Shown: positions 1-9,271 of the stretch, in pieces
Position numbering within the stretch: the stretch's first letter is position 1
Layout: every line of letters starts with the position of its first letter
Assembly: GCA_035606695.1 (NCBI GenBank)
Contig: DATNEW010000043.1
Span: 62,001-126,000, forward strand
Length of the DNA: 64,000 nucleotides
Reading direction: 5' to 3'
Source of the DNA: Gemmatimonadaceae bacterium
GTDB lineage: Bacteria; Gemmatimonadota; Gemmatimonadetes; Gemmatimonadales; Gemmatimonadaceae
Position numbers and translations under genes: made by a program
Notes under the pieces: model-generated
Databases searched by the model: none
The model's input: the letters and a program-made list of their open reading frames with translations, nothing else
Told to the model about the DNA's origin: nothing

Positions 1-306
1 CCACGCGGCGAACTCCGGACGCAGCGGTGCACCGATTCGAATGAGACCGATGCCTTCACCGATCCTCGCTAGCCCGACGTTGTCGGTGGAGACGCGAACG
101 AATGTCGCGCGATACGCGCGCTCGCATTCCTCGATCGCCTCCCATCGCTCTTCGAGCGGCGACAGGTTCCACTGATCGCACCTCGTGCATACAACCCACA
201 GCCGTCCCTTGGCGGCGTCGAACGCGAGCCGCCGGCCGACCGGGAAATGCTCGATGCTCTCGTTGGAGCCGAGCGATTGATTGCAGACGAGACAGGTGGA
301 GTACAT
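1..306 (-). CDS. Partial zinc-ribbon hypothetical protein (C-terminus beyond window)
   Basis: An open frame begins with ATG at 306 on the minus strand and runs off the left edge without a stop (102 codons visible). It carries two CxxC pairs, C5/C8 and C40/C43, the second followed by a DQWNLSP segment, which suggests a small treble-clef or zinc-ribbon fold. An in-frame stop lies just upstream (325-327), so the start is well fixed. It is divergent from the M1 peptidase gene. I do not recognise the family; a zinc-binding role is inferred only from cysteine spacing, and no enzymatic motif is visible in the part present. Confidence 0.7.
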   Translation of the reverse strand, partial: MYSTCLVCNQSLGSNESIEHFPVGRRLAFDAAKGRLWVVCTRCDQWNLSPLEERWEAIEECERAYRATFVRVSTDNVGLARIGEGIGLIRIGAPLRPEFAAW

Positions 307-409
307 GGGCGCCGGTGACCGTGCTCAAACACTGCGCGCAAGTCGAAGGCCGGTCCAGCACCCGAGGATTAGGATTCCGTTAGCATCGGCCCAAAAGGGC
401 GCCAAAGCG

Positions 410-415
410 TAATAC
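410..415 (+). promoter_or_regulatory. Candidate -10 element (TAATAC) nine bases before a start codon
   Basis: TAATAC lies nine bases upstream of the ATG at 425 and no Shine-Dalgarno sequence is visible between them. If used, the transcript would have almost no 5' leader. No good -35 hexamer was seen. Sequence-only guess. Confidence 0.22.
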
Positions 416-424
416 GTTTCCACC

Positions 425-3400
425 ATGCTCCTGACCTTTTCTCTGTTCGCCTTGCTTCAGTTACCGCAGCAGGGCGTTCCGCAAACGAATTTCCAGGGCG
501 CCACGACGCCGCCGTCCGGCGACACCGTCGGCTACTGGCAGCAGCGGGTGCACTACCAGATCGTCGCGACGCTGGACGAAGCGGCGACGAACCTGCACTC
601 GACCGCGACGCTTACCTATGTGAACAACTCGCCGGACACGCTGCGCGAGATGTTCTTTCATCAATATCTCAACGCGTTTCGTCCGGGATCGAAGTGGAGC
701 GCGGTGGACATTCGCGAGAATCGCGAGCGCTTCCAGCATCTCGGCGACCGTGACATCGGGTACGAACGGTTCACGCAGGCGCCGGTCGTCGGCGGAACGC
801 CGGTCATCGTCGACTATCCCGGCGCGCCGGACAGTACGGTCGTGCATTTCAGACTGCCGCGGCCGCTGGCGCCGCACGACTCGCTCGTCATTCAGCTCGC
901 GTGGGATGCGCGGCCATCTACGGTGACTCGTCGTCAGGGACGAAAGGGCCGCACGTACGATTTCGCGCAGTGGTATCCCAAGGTCGCCGTGTACGATCGA
1001 GGTGGGTGGGAACCGAATCCGCTCGTACCGGCGGGCGAGCTGTACGGCGAATATGGGACATACGAAGTGGCGATGATCGTGCGCGATGATCAAGTGATCG
1101 CGTCGACGGGCGTTCCCGTTGCCGGCGATCCAGGCTGGGCGCGTGTGTCCCGCAACGGTGCGCCGTATCTGGCCGCGAACGCCTACGGGAACGTCGGTTC
1201 GTTCGCCAGGGTGCAACCCCCGGATGGATATCGTGTCGTCACGTTTCGCGCGGAAAACGTGCACCATTTCGCGTGGAGTGCGTCGCCGGACTATCGCTAC
1301 GAGGGCGGCGTCTATGTGCGGCGCGTGCCGGCAACGCACTTCCCGACGTGGGACACCGTGGCCGTCCACGTGCTGTACAAGGCCGACGACGACACGACGT
1401 GGGGCGGTGGGCGTGCGCTCGAGCGTACGCTCTTCGCGGCGCGATGGCTCGAGTCCGTGTGGGGCCCGTACGCCTATCCGCAAATCACGAATGTGCATCG
1501 GCTCGATCCCGGCGGGACCGAGTTTCCGATGATGGTCATGAACGGCTCGGCGAGTCAGGGGCTGATTCTGCACGAGTTCGGGCACGTGTTCACCTACGGC
1601 ATTCTCGGCAACAACGAATGGCGCTCGGGGTGGATGGACGAAGGGCTCACCGATTATCAAACCGACTGGGCGCAGAAGCTCACGCCACAGGATCGCGATC
1701 GGGTGATCGAGCCGCCGCGGCTTGCCGAAGGGTACCGCGTCAACGCCGTCACGATTCCGAAAACCGACAGTTTGGGGTTGTCGGAGAATCGTCTCGAGCT
1801 GCTCGGGCGGACGCAGCCGATCGGCACACCGGCCTACGATTTCACCGAATTCGGAATCTATAATGAGATGATTTATAATCGCGCGAAGGTGATGTACGGC
1901 CAGCTGCGCGAATTGATGGGCGATAGCGTCTTCCTGCGCTTCACGCACGACTACTATGACCGGTGGGCGCTCAAGCACGTCGACGAGCGCGCCATGCGAG
2001 CATCGGCCGAGCGGGCGTATGGCCGTCCGCTTGGTTGGTTCTTCGATGAATGGGTGCACCGCACGGGACTCATGGACTACGAGCTCGGTCCGTACTCGGT
2101 ACGCACCGACGGCAGCAACTACGAGACGCTCGTCACGGTGCAGCGGCGCGGAGCGTTGCGGCATCCGATGCCGATTGGCGTGCGCACCGACGCTGGGTGG
2201 ACCATCGGCCGCGCGGATCCATCGCTCGACGGCCAGGTCGTGCGCATCGTCACCAAACAGCAACCGCGCGAAGTGCAGCTCGATCCATATCACGCGACGT
2301 TCGATTGGGATCGCCGCAACGACGTCGGTCAGACGACGCTGCTCGCTGCGATCCCCGAGCCCAAGGTCACCTTCAATTGGCCGTGGTTCAATCAGTCGGA
2401 CCGCACGCACACGATCGTCGCGCTCGCGCCCACGGCGTGGTACAGCAATCCGCAGGGTGTCGCCGCTGGTATCCGCGCGAAGAGCAGCTATCTGTCGATG
2501 GTCGACGAGTACGACGCTGGCCTCGCCGTCGCCTCGCGCGCCCCGGCAGGGTCGAGCGGATTTGCACCGACCATGCGCCGTATTCAGGCATGGGCGCGCG
2601 GCGAAAATCTCTATCTGCCCGGTTTTTCACGTCCGCTCATGGGCGTGGGCGGCGGCGTGAACTACCTCGATGGATTGTTCAAGGCAGATCTCTATCGGCA
2701 TTGGGATCTGAGTCCGTTCATCTTCACGCCGGGACCGGCGATCGGAGCACGTGTGTACGCCACCGTTGCCGCGCCGACCGATTCGCTTCTGCTGCCCGAG
2801 CAGTGGGCGAACGTGAGCGTCGCGGAATTGGGTGGATCGGGGTCGTATCGAACCGCAGTCCTCGCTGACAGCGGCTACGCCATGGCGAACGTTTCGCTCG
2901 GCGGCGGTGCGACGACGAGCGGGCCCGTGGGAAGCGGCGAAGCGTCGCGCGGATATTTGCGCGCCGAGGCGTCGGTGGGTGCGGTGCAACCGCTCGCCGG
3001 TATGGCGACGCAGCTGCACGCACGCTTGTACGGTGGCATCGCGCGCAATGCGCCGCGGCAGCGCGCCATCTTCGCGTCGACGCGCGATCCGTTCGAGACG
3101 TTCACGAACGATTTGTTCCGTCCGCGCGGTGCACTGTTCAAGCAAGACGGCATCAACTATCTGCCACTCGGCGGCGCGGGACTGCGCGGGTTCGGCATCG
3201 ACACTCCGCTGGATCGAGTCGCCGCGGTGAATGGCGAGCTGCTGCAACGCCTCGGTACGAGCAAAGGCGGCTGGGGGCGCGCGACGCTGTCGTTCAGCGT
3301 GTTCGGTGACGCGGGCGTGGGGTCATCGAAGTACGTCGCGCTCAGCGATCGTTTCCTGTCCGACGCGGGCGTCGGTCTCGTCGCGCAAGGGAAGCTCTAC

Positions 3401-3532
3401 GATCGCGATGTGCACGTTCGGCTGGACGCGCCGATCTTCGTGAATCGCGTCGATCTCGCGGGCGGCCGCGGATTGGGCGGTAACGGTTCGCTCGCGCCGC
3501 GGTGGACGATTACCGTCGGCGATTTGTGGTGA
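425..3532 (+). CDS. Secreted M1-family metallopeptidase with C-terminal outer-membrane-barrel-like domain
   Basis: The 1035-residue product starts with a short hydrophobic signal peptide. The gluzincin zinc site is clear: HEFGH at 383-387 followed 18 residues later by E406 in WMDEGLTDY, the M1 aminopeptidase arrangement HExxH-x18-E. Residues about 40-330 resemble the beta-sandwich N-domain of M1 enzymes. From about residue 640 to the end the character changes to alternating polar/hydrophobic strands rich in Gly, with features like GGAGLRGFGIDTP and a terminal strand ending in aromatic W (VGDLW), as in surface-antigen/Omp85-type barrels. It is therefore probably an outer-membrane-anchored peptidase; substrate unknown. 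Its stop is only 2 bases from the convergent UbiB-like gene. Confidence 0.85.
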   Translation: MLLTFSLFALLQLPQQGVPQTNFQGATTPPSGDTVGYWQQRVHYQIVATLDEAATNLHSTATLTYVNNSPDTLREMFFHQYLNAFRPGSKWSAVDIRENRERFQHLGDRDIGYERFTQAPVVGGTPVIVDYPGAPDSTVVHFRLPRPLAPHDSLVIQLAWDARPSTVTRRQGRKGRTYDFAQWYPKVAVYDRGGWEPNPLVPAGELYGEYGTYEVAMIVRDDQVIASTGVPVAGDPGWARVSRNGAPYLAANAYGNVGSFARVQPPDGYRVVTFRAENVHHFAWSASPDYRYEGGVYVRRVPATHFPTWDTVAVHVLYKADDDTTWGGGRALERTLFAARWLESVWGPYAYPQITNVHRLDPGGTEFPMMVMNGSASQGLILHEFGHVFTYGILGNNEWRSGWMDEGLTDYQTDWAQKLTPQDRDRVIEPPRLAEGYRVNAVTIPKTDSLGLSENRLELLGRTQPIGTPAYDFTEFGIYNEMIYNRAKVMYGQLRELMGDSVFLRFTHDYYDRWALKHVDERAMRASAERAYGRPLGWFFDEWVHRTGLMDYELGPYSVRTDGSNYETLVTVQRRGALRHPMPIGVRTDAGWTIGRADPSLDGQVVRIVTKQQPREVQLDPYHATFDWDRRNDVGQTTLLAAIPEPKVTFNWPWFNQSDRTHTIVALAPTAWYSNPQGVAAGIRAKSSYLSMVDEYDAGLAVASRAPAGSSGFAPTMRRIQAWARGENLYLPGFSRPLMGVGGGVNYLDGLFKADLYRHWDLSPFIFTPGPAIGARVYATVAAPTDSLLLPEQWANVSVAELGGSGSYRTAVLADSGYAMANVSLGGGATTSGPVGSGEASRGYLRAEASVGAVQPLAGMATQLHARLYGGIARNAPRQRAIFASTRDPFETFTNDLFRPRGALFKQDGINYLPLGGAGLRGFGIDTPLDRVAAVNGELLQRLGTSKGGWGRATLSFSVFGDAGVGSSKYVALSDRFLSDAGVGLVAQGKLYDRDVHVRLDAPIFVNRVDLAGGRGLGGNGSLAPRWTITVGDLW

Positions 3533-3534
3533 CG

Positions 3535-5316
3535 CTACTTTCTTGACTGTTCTCGATCGGACCACAGAATCGACAACACCATCCAGAGTCCGATCGCGCC
3601 GGCGAGAATGAAACCGGCCGTGCCGAGTGCGCGGCGAACCTGGATGAGCATGGCGCTGGCAACGAGCAGGCCCGCGAGCACGAGTCCGGAGAAGACGCGG
3701 TTCGCGACCTTCTGGAGCGCCTGCATCATCAGCGTGATTTGCGGAACGTCGATGCGCGTCTGGAATTCGTTCGCCGCCATTCGCTGCGTGATCAGGTCGA
3801 GGCGGTGGGGCAGCGCCATCACGAGATCGCTGCCTTCGGTCGCGAGCTGATAGAGTCGCCGAGGATTGAGCTCGCGGCGCGCGCGATCGGCGGCGATCTT
3901 GTTGCCGTATTCGCGAATCGTCGGGATGGGACTGTATGTTGGATCGAGCGCCTTCGTGACCGCGTCGAGATTGAACAGGGTCTTGGCGAGCAACGTGAGC
4001 TCGGCGGGGAGTCGCAATCCGCGCTGATACGAGATGTTGATCAACTCATATAACACCTTGCCCGTATCGAGCTCGCCGATGGACAGGTTGTAATTCCGCG
4101 CCATCAGGCTCGCGACTTCGCGCACGTAGCCTTCGCGGTCGAATCCCGGCAACTCGTCGCCGACTTCGATCATCGATTCGGCCGCGTCGTCGCCGCGATT
4201 GTCGGCGAGGTCGAGCAAGAGCCGCACGATGTGCTCGCGCAGCGTCGCGGACAGGCGCGCCGTCATGCCGAAGTCGATCAACGCGACCTTGACGTCGATC
4301 TCGATTGGCTGCGGCGCGGCGGCGCGCTGCGCTTCGTTTTCGACGCGTGCCAGCGGCGTCATCGCTTCGCGCTGTACGGCGCGCCGGTCGGACGCTTTCA
4401 CCTCGGACGGCGTCGGCGGATTCGCCTCGCTCGGCAGCACCACGAAGACGTTGCCGGGATGCGGATCGGCGTGAAAATGGCCGTCGATGGTGATCTGCTT
4501 GAGGTACGCGCGCGTGAATTCGTCGGCGACGGGCCTGAAGTCGTAATCGAGTCGCGTGAGCGGCGACACGCTGTCGATCTTCGTGCCGTGAATGCGCTCG
4601 GTGGTGAGCACCTTCTCCGTCGTGTATGCCTCGATCACGCGCGGCACGAGGATGCGTGGAAACTCGGCGAGCGTACGGCGGAACGACATCGCGTTGCGCG
4701 CTTCGATGCGATAATCAAGCTCGTCGCTGAGCGCTTGCTCGAGCTGTTGGACGACCCCGACCATGTCGATGCGCGCGCCCGCCGTGGTGTGATCGGTGAG
4801 AAACTCGGCGAGCTCGCGAAAGAACTCGATGTCGTCGGCGAGCAGATTGCGAATGTTCGGACGCTGCACCTTCACGACGACGGGGCGTCCATCGCGCAGC
4901 TCGGCGGCGTGGACCTGGCCGAGGCTCGCGGTGCCGAGCGGCTCGAGGTCGAACGTTGCGAAGAGCTTGCTCAGGCGCGCGCCAAGCTCCTGTTCGATGC
5001 CGTTCACGACGTCTTCGACGGGGATTGGATCGACGTCGTCCTGCAGCTTCTCGAGCTCCTCGATGTACGTCGGCGGCAAGAGATCCGGCCGGGTGGACAG
5101 GACTTGTCCGAGCTTGATGTACGCCGGTCCGAGCTCGACGAGGCGTTTGCGAAACGCGCGCGCTGTGTCGGGCGATCCGCCAAAATCCTCGCCCGGTTCC
5201 GGCTCGTGTCCGATGCCCTGCAATCCCTGCTGTTTCGCGAAGTCAGCGAGGCCGTAGCGGGTGAACAACCCGACGGTGGACGCGAGTCGCGGGAGATAGC
5301 GAGGGGCGAGGATCAT
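3535..5316 (-). CDS. ABC1/UbiB-family atypical protein kinase-like protein
   Basis: The 593-residue protein has the hallmark ABC1/UbiB motifs in order: KLGQ (68-71) in AYIKLGQVLSTRPDLLP, an alanine-type nucleotide loop TASLGQVH (129-136), the catalytic-lysine strand VVVKVQRP (K149), HADPHPGN (282-289) and DFG (348-350). Two hydrophobic helices at the C-terminus anchor it in the membrane. UbiB-family proteins act as ATPases supporting quinone or isoprenoid-lipid metabolism. A low-complexity insert of about 45 residues (about 293-340) separates HADPHPGN from the DFG strand. Because the quinone genes elsewhere in the window are of menaquinone type, a menaquinone-related role is more likely than ubiquinone; this is inference. 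Confidence 0.9.
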   Translation of the reverse strand: MILAPRYLPRLASTVGLFTRYGLADFAKQQGLQGIGHEPEPGEDFGGSPDTARAFRKRLVELGPAYIKLGQVLSTRPDLLPPTYIEELEKLQDDVDPIPVEDVVNGIEQELGARLSKLFATFDLEPLGTASLGQVHAAELRDGRPVVVKVQRPNIRNLLADDIEFFRELAEFLTDHTTAGARIDMVGVVQQLEQALSDELDYRIEARNAMSFRRTLAEFPRILVPRVIEAYTTEKVLTTERIHGTKIDSVSPLTRLDYDFRPVADEFTRAYLKQITIDGHFHADPHPGNVFVVLPSEANPPTPSEVKASDRRAVQREAMTPLARVENEAQRAAAPQPIEIDVKVALIDFGMTARLSATLREHIVRLLLDLADNRGDDAAESMIEVGDELPGFDREGYVREVASLMARNYNLSIGELDTGKVLYELINISYQRGLRLPAELTLLAKTLFNLDAVTKALDPTYSPIPTIREYGNKIAADRARRELNPRRLYQLATEGSDLVMALPHRLDLITQRMAANEFQTRIDVPQITLMMQALQKVANRVFSGLVLAGLLVASAMLIQVRRALGTAGFILAGAIGLWMVLSILWSDREQSRK

Positions 5317-5389
5317 TGACCGGGCAGGAAGAGCACGGAGTATGCCGGGCTGGGCGTTTGGGCGTCGACGCCCATGCGCCCCGACGCCC

Positions 5390-5395
5390 TATATT
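5390..5395 (+). promoter_or_regulatory. Candidate -10 element (TATATT) upstream of cupin/nucleotidyltransferase operon
   Basis: TATATT sits in GACGCCCTATATTGGCTC, six bases before a short ATG frame at 5402 and 26 bases before the cupin ATG. A GGGCGTCGACGCCC palindrome lies just upstream (about 5359-5373). No convincing -35 box. A very similar GCCCTATTATT precedes the lipoprotein gene at 14509. Confidence 0.3.
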
Positions 5396-5401
5396 GGCTC
5401 A

Positions 5402-5425
5402 ATGCCTAACTCGACATTTCCATGA
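5402..5425 (+). other. Possible seven-residue upstream micro-ORF overlapping cupin start (ATGA)
   Basis: ATG CCT AAC TCG ACA TTT CCA TGA encodes MPNSTFP; its TGA overlaps the cupin ATG at 5422. Neither start has a Shine-Dalgarno sequence, and the ATG falls where transcription would begin if the TATATT at 5390 is the -10 box. It could be a leaderless leader ORF coupling translation to the cupin gene, or chance. Confidence 0.2.
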
Positions 5426-5793
5426 GCGGCCGCCAGCCGATCAAGCATGTGCCGAAGCCCTGGGGGCACGAGACGATCTGGGCGCACACCGACGCGTACG
5501 TCGGGAAGGTGCTGCACATCAAAGCCGGCGAGGCCCTGTCCGTGCAGTATCACAACGTCAAGGACGAAACCGTCTTTCTGATGTCGGGCCAACTGATCTA
5601 CCGCGTCTGGGAGAACAATCAGCCGGTGGATGTCCAGTTGAAGCTGGGCGAGGCGTTCCGAATCACGCCGGGCACCGTGCATCAGATGGAAGCCATCACC
5701 GATTGCGACATACTCGAGGTTTCGACGCCGCATCTCGACGACGTGGTGCGGCTCGAGGACCGATACGGACGCGAGGGAACGAACGCCCCATGA
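5422..5793 (+). CDS. Single-domain cupin, mannose-6-phosphate isomerase type II-like
   Basis: A 123-residue protein with one cupin fold. The metal-binding motif 1 is seen as YHNVKDE (H44, E49) before FLMSGQ, and motif 2 as PGTVHQM (H87). The start PWGHETIWAH resembles the beginning of the C-terminal phosphomannose isomerase domain of AlgA/ManC-type enzymes. The gene overlaps by ATGA the next gene, a sugar nucleotidyltransferase, so the two together mimic a split isomerase/nucleotidyltransferase pair for sugar activation. Exact substrate cannot be told; other sugar-binding or regulatory cupins remain possible. Confidence 0.8.
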   Translation: MSGRQPIKHVPKPWGHETIWAHTDAYVGKVLHIKAGEALSVQYHNVKDETVFLMSGQLIYRVWENNQPVDVQLKLGEAFRITPGTVHQMEAITDCDILEVSTPHLDDVVRLEDRYGREGTNAP

Positions 5794-6779
5794 AGGTCAT
5801 CATCCCGTTGGCGGGCAAGGGCACCCGGCTCAGGCCGCACACGCACATCACGCCCAAGCCGATGCTCAAGATCGCCGGCAAACCGGTGATCGACTACGTG
5901 ATGGAGGACCTGGAGCGGCTGGGTACCGTCGAGCAGGTCATCTACATCACCGGCCATCTGAAAGAGAAGGTCGAGGACTACGCGCGGAAGACGTATCCGT
6001 TTCCGTCGGTGTTCATCGAGCAGAAGGTGCAGGACGGCACGGCCGGCGCGGTGGGACTCGCGCGCGAGCACATCGACCAGCCGGTCTTCATCATCTTCGT
6101 CGACACGATCTTCGACGCCGATCTCTCGGTGGTGAAGACGACCGACGCCGACGGCATCATCTGGGTGAAGGAGGTCGAGGATTATCAACGCTTCGGCGTG
6201 GTCGTGACCGACCAGGCCGGGAACATGACGAAGATCGTCGAGAAGCCGTCGACGCCGATCTCGAAGCGGGCGAATATTGGACTTTACTATATAAAGAACT
6301 GGAAACTCCTGCTCGAGGGCATCGACTGGACGCTCGAGCAGCCCAAGAACAAGGGCGAGTACTACCTCACCGATGCGTTCCAGTACATGATCGACCACGG
6401 CGCCAAGATTCGCGTGATCGACGTGCAGGGCTGGTACGATGCCGGTGAACAGGGCACGCTGCTCCAGACGAATCGCATCATCCTGGAAAAGGGCAGGGCG
6501 CGGAAGCCCGCCTCGGTGCCGGCGGGCGTTACGATCCTCGACCCCGTCTATATCGAAGATGGCGTCACGCTCGCGTCATCCACCATCGGTCCCAACGTCT
6601 CGATCGCGACGGGCACGACCGTCGAGGGTTCGACACTGCGGGATACCGTGATCGGCGCCGGCACGAAGATCTCGAACGCCGCGCTCAGTGGCTCGATGAT
6701 CGGCGACGCCGCCGTCGTAGCGGGAGTGCGTGGCCAAGTGAACGTTGCCGACCACTCCGTCGTGCGGCACGAGGGCTGA
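5790..6779 (+). CDS. Sugar-phosphate nucleotidyltransferase (RmlA/GlmU-like) with left-handed beta-helix tail
   Basis: Start ATG at 5790 overlaps the cupin stop. The 329-residue protein begins with the nucleotidyltransferase signature LAGKGTRLRPHT (7-18) followed by TPKPM with K23, and contains FVDTIF for metal/nucleotide binding and VVEKPS-type motif (IVEKPSTPIS). Residues about 240-329 form hexapeptide-like repeats (VYIEDGV, STIGPNVSI, DTVIGAGT), a left-handed beta-helix tail. It should activate a sugar-1-phosphate to an NDP-sugar for cell-surface glycans; glucose-1-phosphate thymidylyl- or uridylyltransferase are the nearest ideas. The nucleotide and sugar cannot be fixed by eye. Confidence 0.85.
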   Translation: MKVIIPLAGKGTRLRPHTHITPKPMLKIAGKPVIDYVMEDLERLGTVEQVIYITGHLKEKVEDYARKTYPFPSVFIEQKVQDGTAGAVGLAREHIDQPVFIIFVDTIFDADLSVVKTTDADGIIWVKEVEDYQRFGVVVTDQAGNMTKIVEKPSTPISKRANIGLYYIKNWKLLLEGIDWTLEQPKNKGEYYLTDAFQYMIDHGAKIRVIDVQGWYDAGEQGTLLQTNRIILEKGRARKPASVPAGVTILDPVYIEDGVTLASSTIGPNVSIATGTTVEGSTLRDTVIGAGTKISNAALSGSMIGDAAVVAGVRGQVNVADHSVVRHEG

Positions 6780-6823
6780 ACGGCCATCGCGACACGATCG
6801 ACGGCCGCCAGCCTCCGCACGGC

Positions 6824-7573
6824 ATGATCACCGTCCAATCGCTCACGAAGCTGTACGGCGACTTCACCGCCGTGCGCTCGCTGTCGTTCGAGGTGGCGGC
6901 GGGTGAAGTGCTTGGCCTCGTCGGCGCGAACGGCGCCGGCAAGACGACCACGCTCAGGTGTCTCGCCGGCATCATTCAGCCCACCGCGGGCAGCATCACA
7001 ATCGACGGCCACGACATGCGTTCGGACGCGATCGGCGCCAAGCGCGCCCTGGCGTTCATTCCCGACGAGCCGCATCTCTTTGAATACCTCTCCGTCGAGG
7101 AGCATCTGCGCTTCATCGCTCGCCTGTACGGTGTGAGCGACGTCGACGCACGCATGCCGGGATTGTTGCAGGAATTGGAACTGGCCGAGAAGCGCAGATC
7201 GCTCCCCGGCGAGCTCTCGCGCGGCATGCGGCAGAAGCTCGCGATCGCCTGCGGGCTGTTGCACGATCCATCCGCGCTCATTCTCGACGAGCCGCTGACC
7301 GGGCTCGATCCCGGCGGCATGCGACGCATGCGCGAGACGATCCAGACGCGCGCGTCGAATGGCGCCGCCGTGATTCTGAGCTCGCATCTGCTCAACCTCG
7401 TCGAGGAGCTGTGCGATCGCCTGCTGGTCGTGCGCCGCGGCGAGTGCGTCGCGTTCGGCTCGATCGACGAGATCATCGCGGCGCATCCGCACCTCGCGGG
7501 CAAATCGCTCGAGGACGTGTTCCTCGCGCTCACGAGCGATCAGGCGGCGCCAGGGGCGCCGGCCGCGCCGTGA
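6824..7573 (+). CDS. ABC transporter ATP-binding protein
   Basis: A 249-residue ATPase with Walker A GANGAGKT (34-41), signature LSRGMRQ (131-137), Walker B ALILDEP (151-157) and the D-loop region TGLDPGGM. The switch histidine lies in SSHLL. It matches the type I/ABC-2 export ATPase group (CcmA/NatA-like) with no fused membrane part. Its stop overlaps the GTG start of the next gene, a large membrane protein that is its evident permease. Exported substrate is unknown. Confidence 0.93.
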   Translation: MITVQSLTKLYGDFTAVRSLSFEVAAGEVLGLVGANGAGKTTTLRCLAGIIQPTAGSITIDGHDMRSDAIGAKRALAFIPDEPHLFEYLSVEEHLRFIARLYGVSDVDARMPGLLQELELAEKRRSLPGELSRGMRQKLAIACGLLHDPSALILDEPLTGLDPGGMRRMRETIQTRASNGAAVILSSHLLNLVEELCDRLLVVRRGECVAFGSIDEIIAAHPHLAGKSLEDVFLALTSDQAAPGAPAAP

Positions 7574-9270
7574 ACGCGTTTCTCTATCTCACGTGGACGA
7601 GCGCGCGCAATCGCATCTGGTTCCAGCTCCGCCGAGTTCGCAGCCCGCGCTACGCCGCGGCGCTGATCGTCGGCGCGATCTACATCTGGTCATTCCTGTT
7701 AAGGCCGACGCCGCGCGGGCCGGGCTCATCGATCTTCCTTGGCCAGGCGACCGAGATGCTCGTCACGCTGCTCGCCGTCATCACACTGATGGGCACGTGG
7801 GTCTTCGGTTCGGATACGACGGCGCTCGCGTTCACGCAGGCCGAGCTGTCGCTGCTGTTTCCCGGGCCCTTGTCGCGCCGGCAGCTGATCGGATACAAGC
7901 TCTATCGCGCACAAATCGCGGTGTTGTTCAACGCGGTGATCTGGGTGTTCGTGCTTCGCCGCGGCGGTACGGCGCTGCCGTCGCCGCTGCGAGCGATCGG
8001 CATCTGGGCATTGTTCTCAACGCTCAACCTCCATCGCCTGGGCGCGGCGATTCTTCGTTCGTCGTGGCGTGAGCACGGTGGCGCGGCAATGCGCCGCACG
8101 CGCTGGTCGGTTCTGGTATTCATCGCCATCGGCGCGTCGATCGCCGGCGGCGTCTTCATGCATCGCGCCGAACTGTTCGCCGCGCCGAGCATCGGCGTCT
8201 TCTTTGACGCACTCGGCCGAACACTCGCGACGCCGCCGGCGATCATCGGACTGTATCCGTTCCACCTCGTCGTCGCGCCGACGTTCGCCCATACGCTCGC
8301 TGAATGGTCGCGCGAGATCCCGCTGGCGCTGCTCGTGCTCGCCGCGCACGCGTGGTGGGTGCTGCGCACCGACGCCGCCTTCGAGGATGCGGCGATCGAA
8401 GCGTCTGCCGAGCGGGCGAAGCGGCTCGACGCCATGCGCGCGCGCCGCTCGGTTGCCGCGGTCGGCGCACCGCGGCCCGCGACGTCCAGTCTTCGCCTTG
8501 CCGAGCACGGACACCCCGCGATCGCGATCATCTGGAAGAATACGCTCTGCCTGCGGCGCACGGCGCAGTTGCGCTTGTTCATCGGCCCGCTCGTCATGGC
8601 GATCGCCGTCGGCGCGGCGACGTCCGGCGCGGGCGCCGACTTTCCGGCGTTTTTGTCGACCACCGCGCTGGTGCTCGCGGCGATGATGTTGATCTTCGGC
8701 GGACGGTTGATCCGCAACGATCTCCGTCACGACATGTTGAATCTGCCGCTGCTCAAATCGTTGCCGATCGCGCCTGGTGACATCGTGCTCGCCGAAGTTG
8801 CGTCGGCCGCGCTGCCGATGTCGGCGGTGCAAATGGTGCTGATCCTGATCGCCTACGCCGCGATGCTTGCGTCAGCGGTGCAACCATTCTCCCCCAGCAT
8901 TCATGTCGCGCTGTTGTGCGTCGCACCGTTCGCGGTGATCGCGCTCAATCTCGCGCTGCTCACCATTCAGAATGCGACAGCGGTGCTCTTTCCGGCATGG
9001 ATCAGACTCGGCCCTGCCGTGAACACCGGCGTCGAAGCACTTGGGCAGAACGTACTCGCGACGCTGGCCAATCTGATTTCACTTGGGGTCGCGCTGGTGG
9101 TTCCGCTGTTGATCAGCTGGGGCACGGTCGTGTGGATGCATCAGCAGCGGCCGGTCGCGATTGCGCTCGTCATCGTGCTGTCGGCGGTGGTGTTGGTCGC
9201 CGAGACGTATGGTGCGATGCGATTGCTCGGGACGGCGTTGGCGAGAGCGGAGCCGGCGCAGAGCGGGTGA
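7570..9270 (+). CDS. ABC exporter membrane subunit
   Basis: I take GTG at 7570 (GTGA overlap with the ATPase stop) as start, giving 566 residues beginning VNAFLYLTWTSARNRIW. Many hydrophobic segments are spread along the protein (for example about residues 30-50, 65-85, 115-140, 185-205, 340-365, 410-440, 465-480, 500-530), with a soluble basic region around 260-310. The layout fits the putative ABC-exporter/ABC-2 permease families that pair with a stand-alone ATPase. The longer upstream frame to 7411 lies inside the ATPase gene and is rejected. Substrate unknown. Confidence 0.85.
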   Translation: MNAFLYLTWTSARNRIWFQLRRVRSPRYAAALIVGAIYIWSFLLRPTPRGPGSSIFLGQATEMLVTLLAVITLMGTWVFGSDTTALAFTQAELSLLFPGPLSRRQLIGYKLYRAQIAVLFNAVIWVFVLRRGGTALPSPLRAIGIWALFSTLNLHRLGAAILRSSWREHGGAAMRRTRWSVLVFIAIGASIAGGVFMHRAELFAAPSIGVFFDALGRTLATPPAIIGLYPFHLVVAPTFAHTLAEWSREIPLALLVLAAHAWWVLRTDAAFEDAAIEASAERAKRLDAMRARRSVAAVGAPRPATSSLRLAEHGHPAIAIIWKNTLCLRRTAQLRLFIGPLVMAIAVGAATSGAGADFPAFLSTTALVLAAMMLIFGGRLIRNDLRHDMLNLPLLKSLPIAPGDIVLAEVASAALPMSAVQMVLILIAYAAMLASAVQPFSPSIHVALLCVAPFAVIALNLALLTIQNATAVLFPAWIRLGPAVNTGVEALGQNVLATLANLISLGVALVVPLLISWGTVVWMHQQRPVAIALVIVLSAVVLVAETYGAMRLLGTALARAEPAQSG

Positions 9271-9271
9271 C

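Noticed and set aside
461-2410. 649-residue minus-strand frame opposite the M1 peptidase
   Set aside because: Mirror of a GC-rich gene; low-complexity Arg/His-rich product and no motif.
4231-5319. 362-residue plus-strand frame opposite the UbiB-like gene
   Set aside because: Antisense shadow of a gene with clear kinase motifs.
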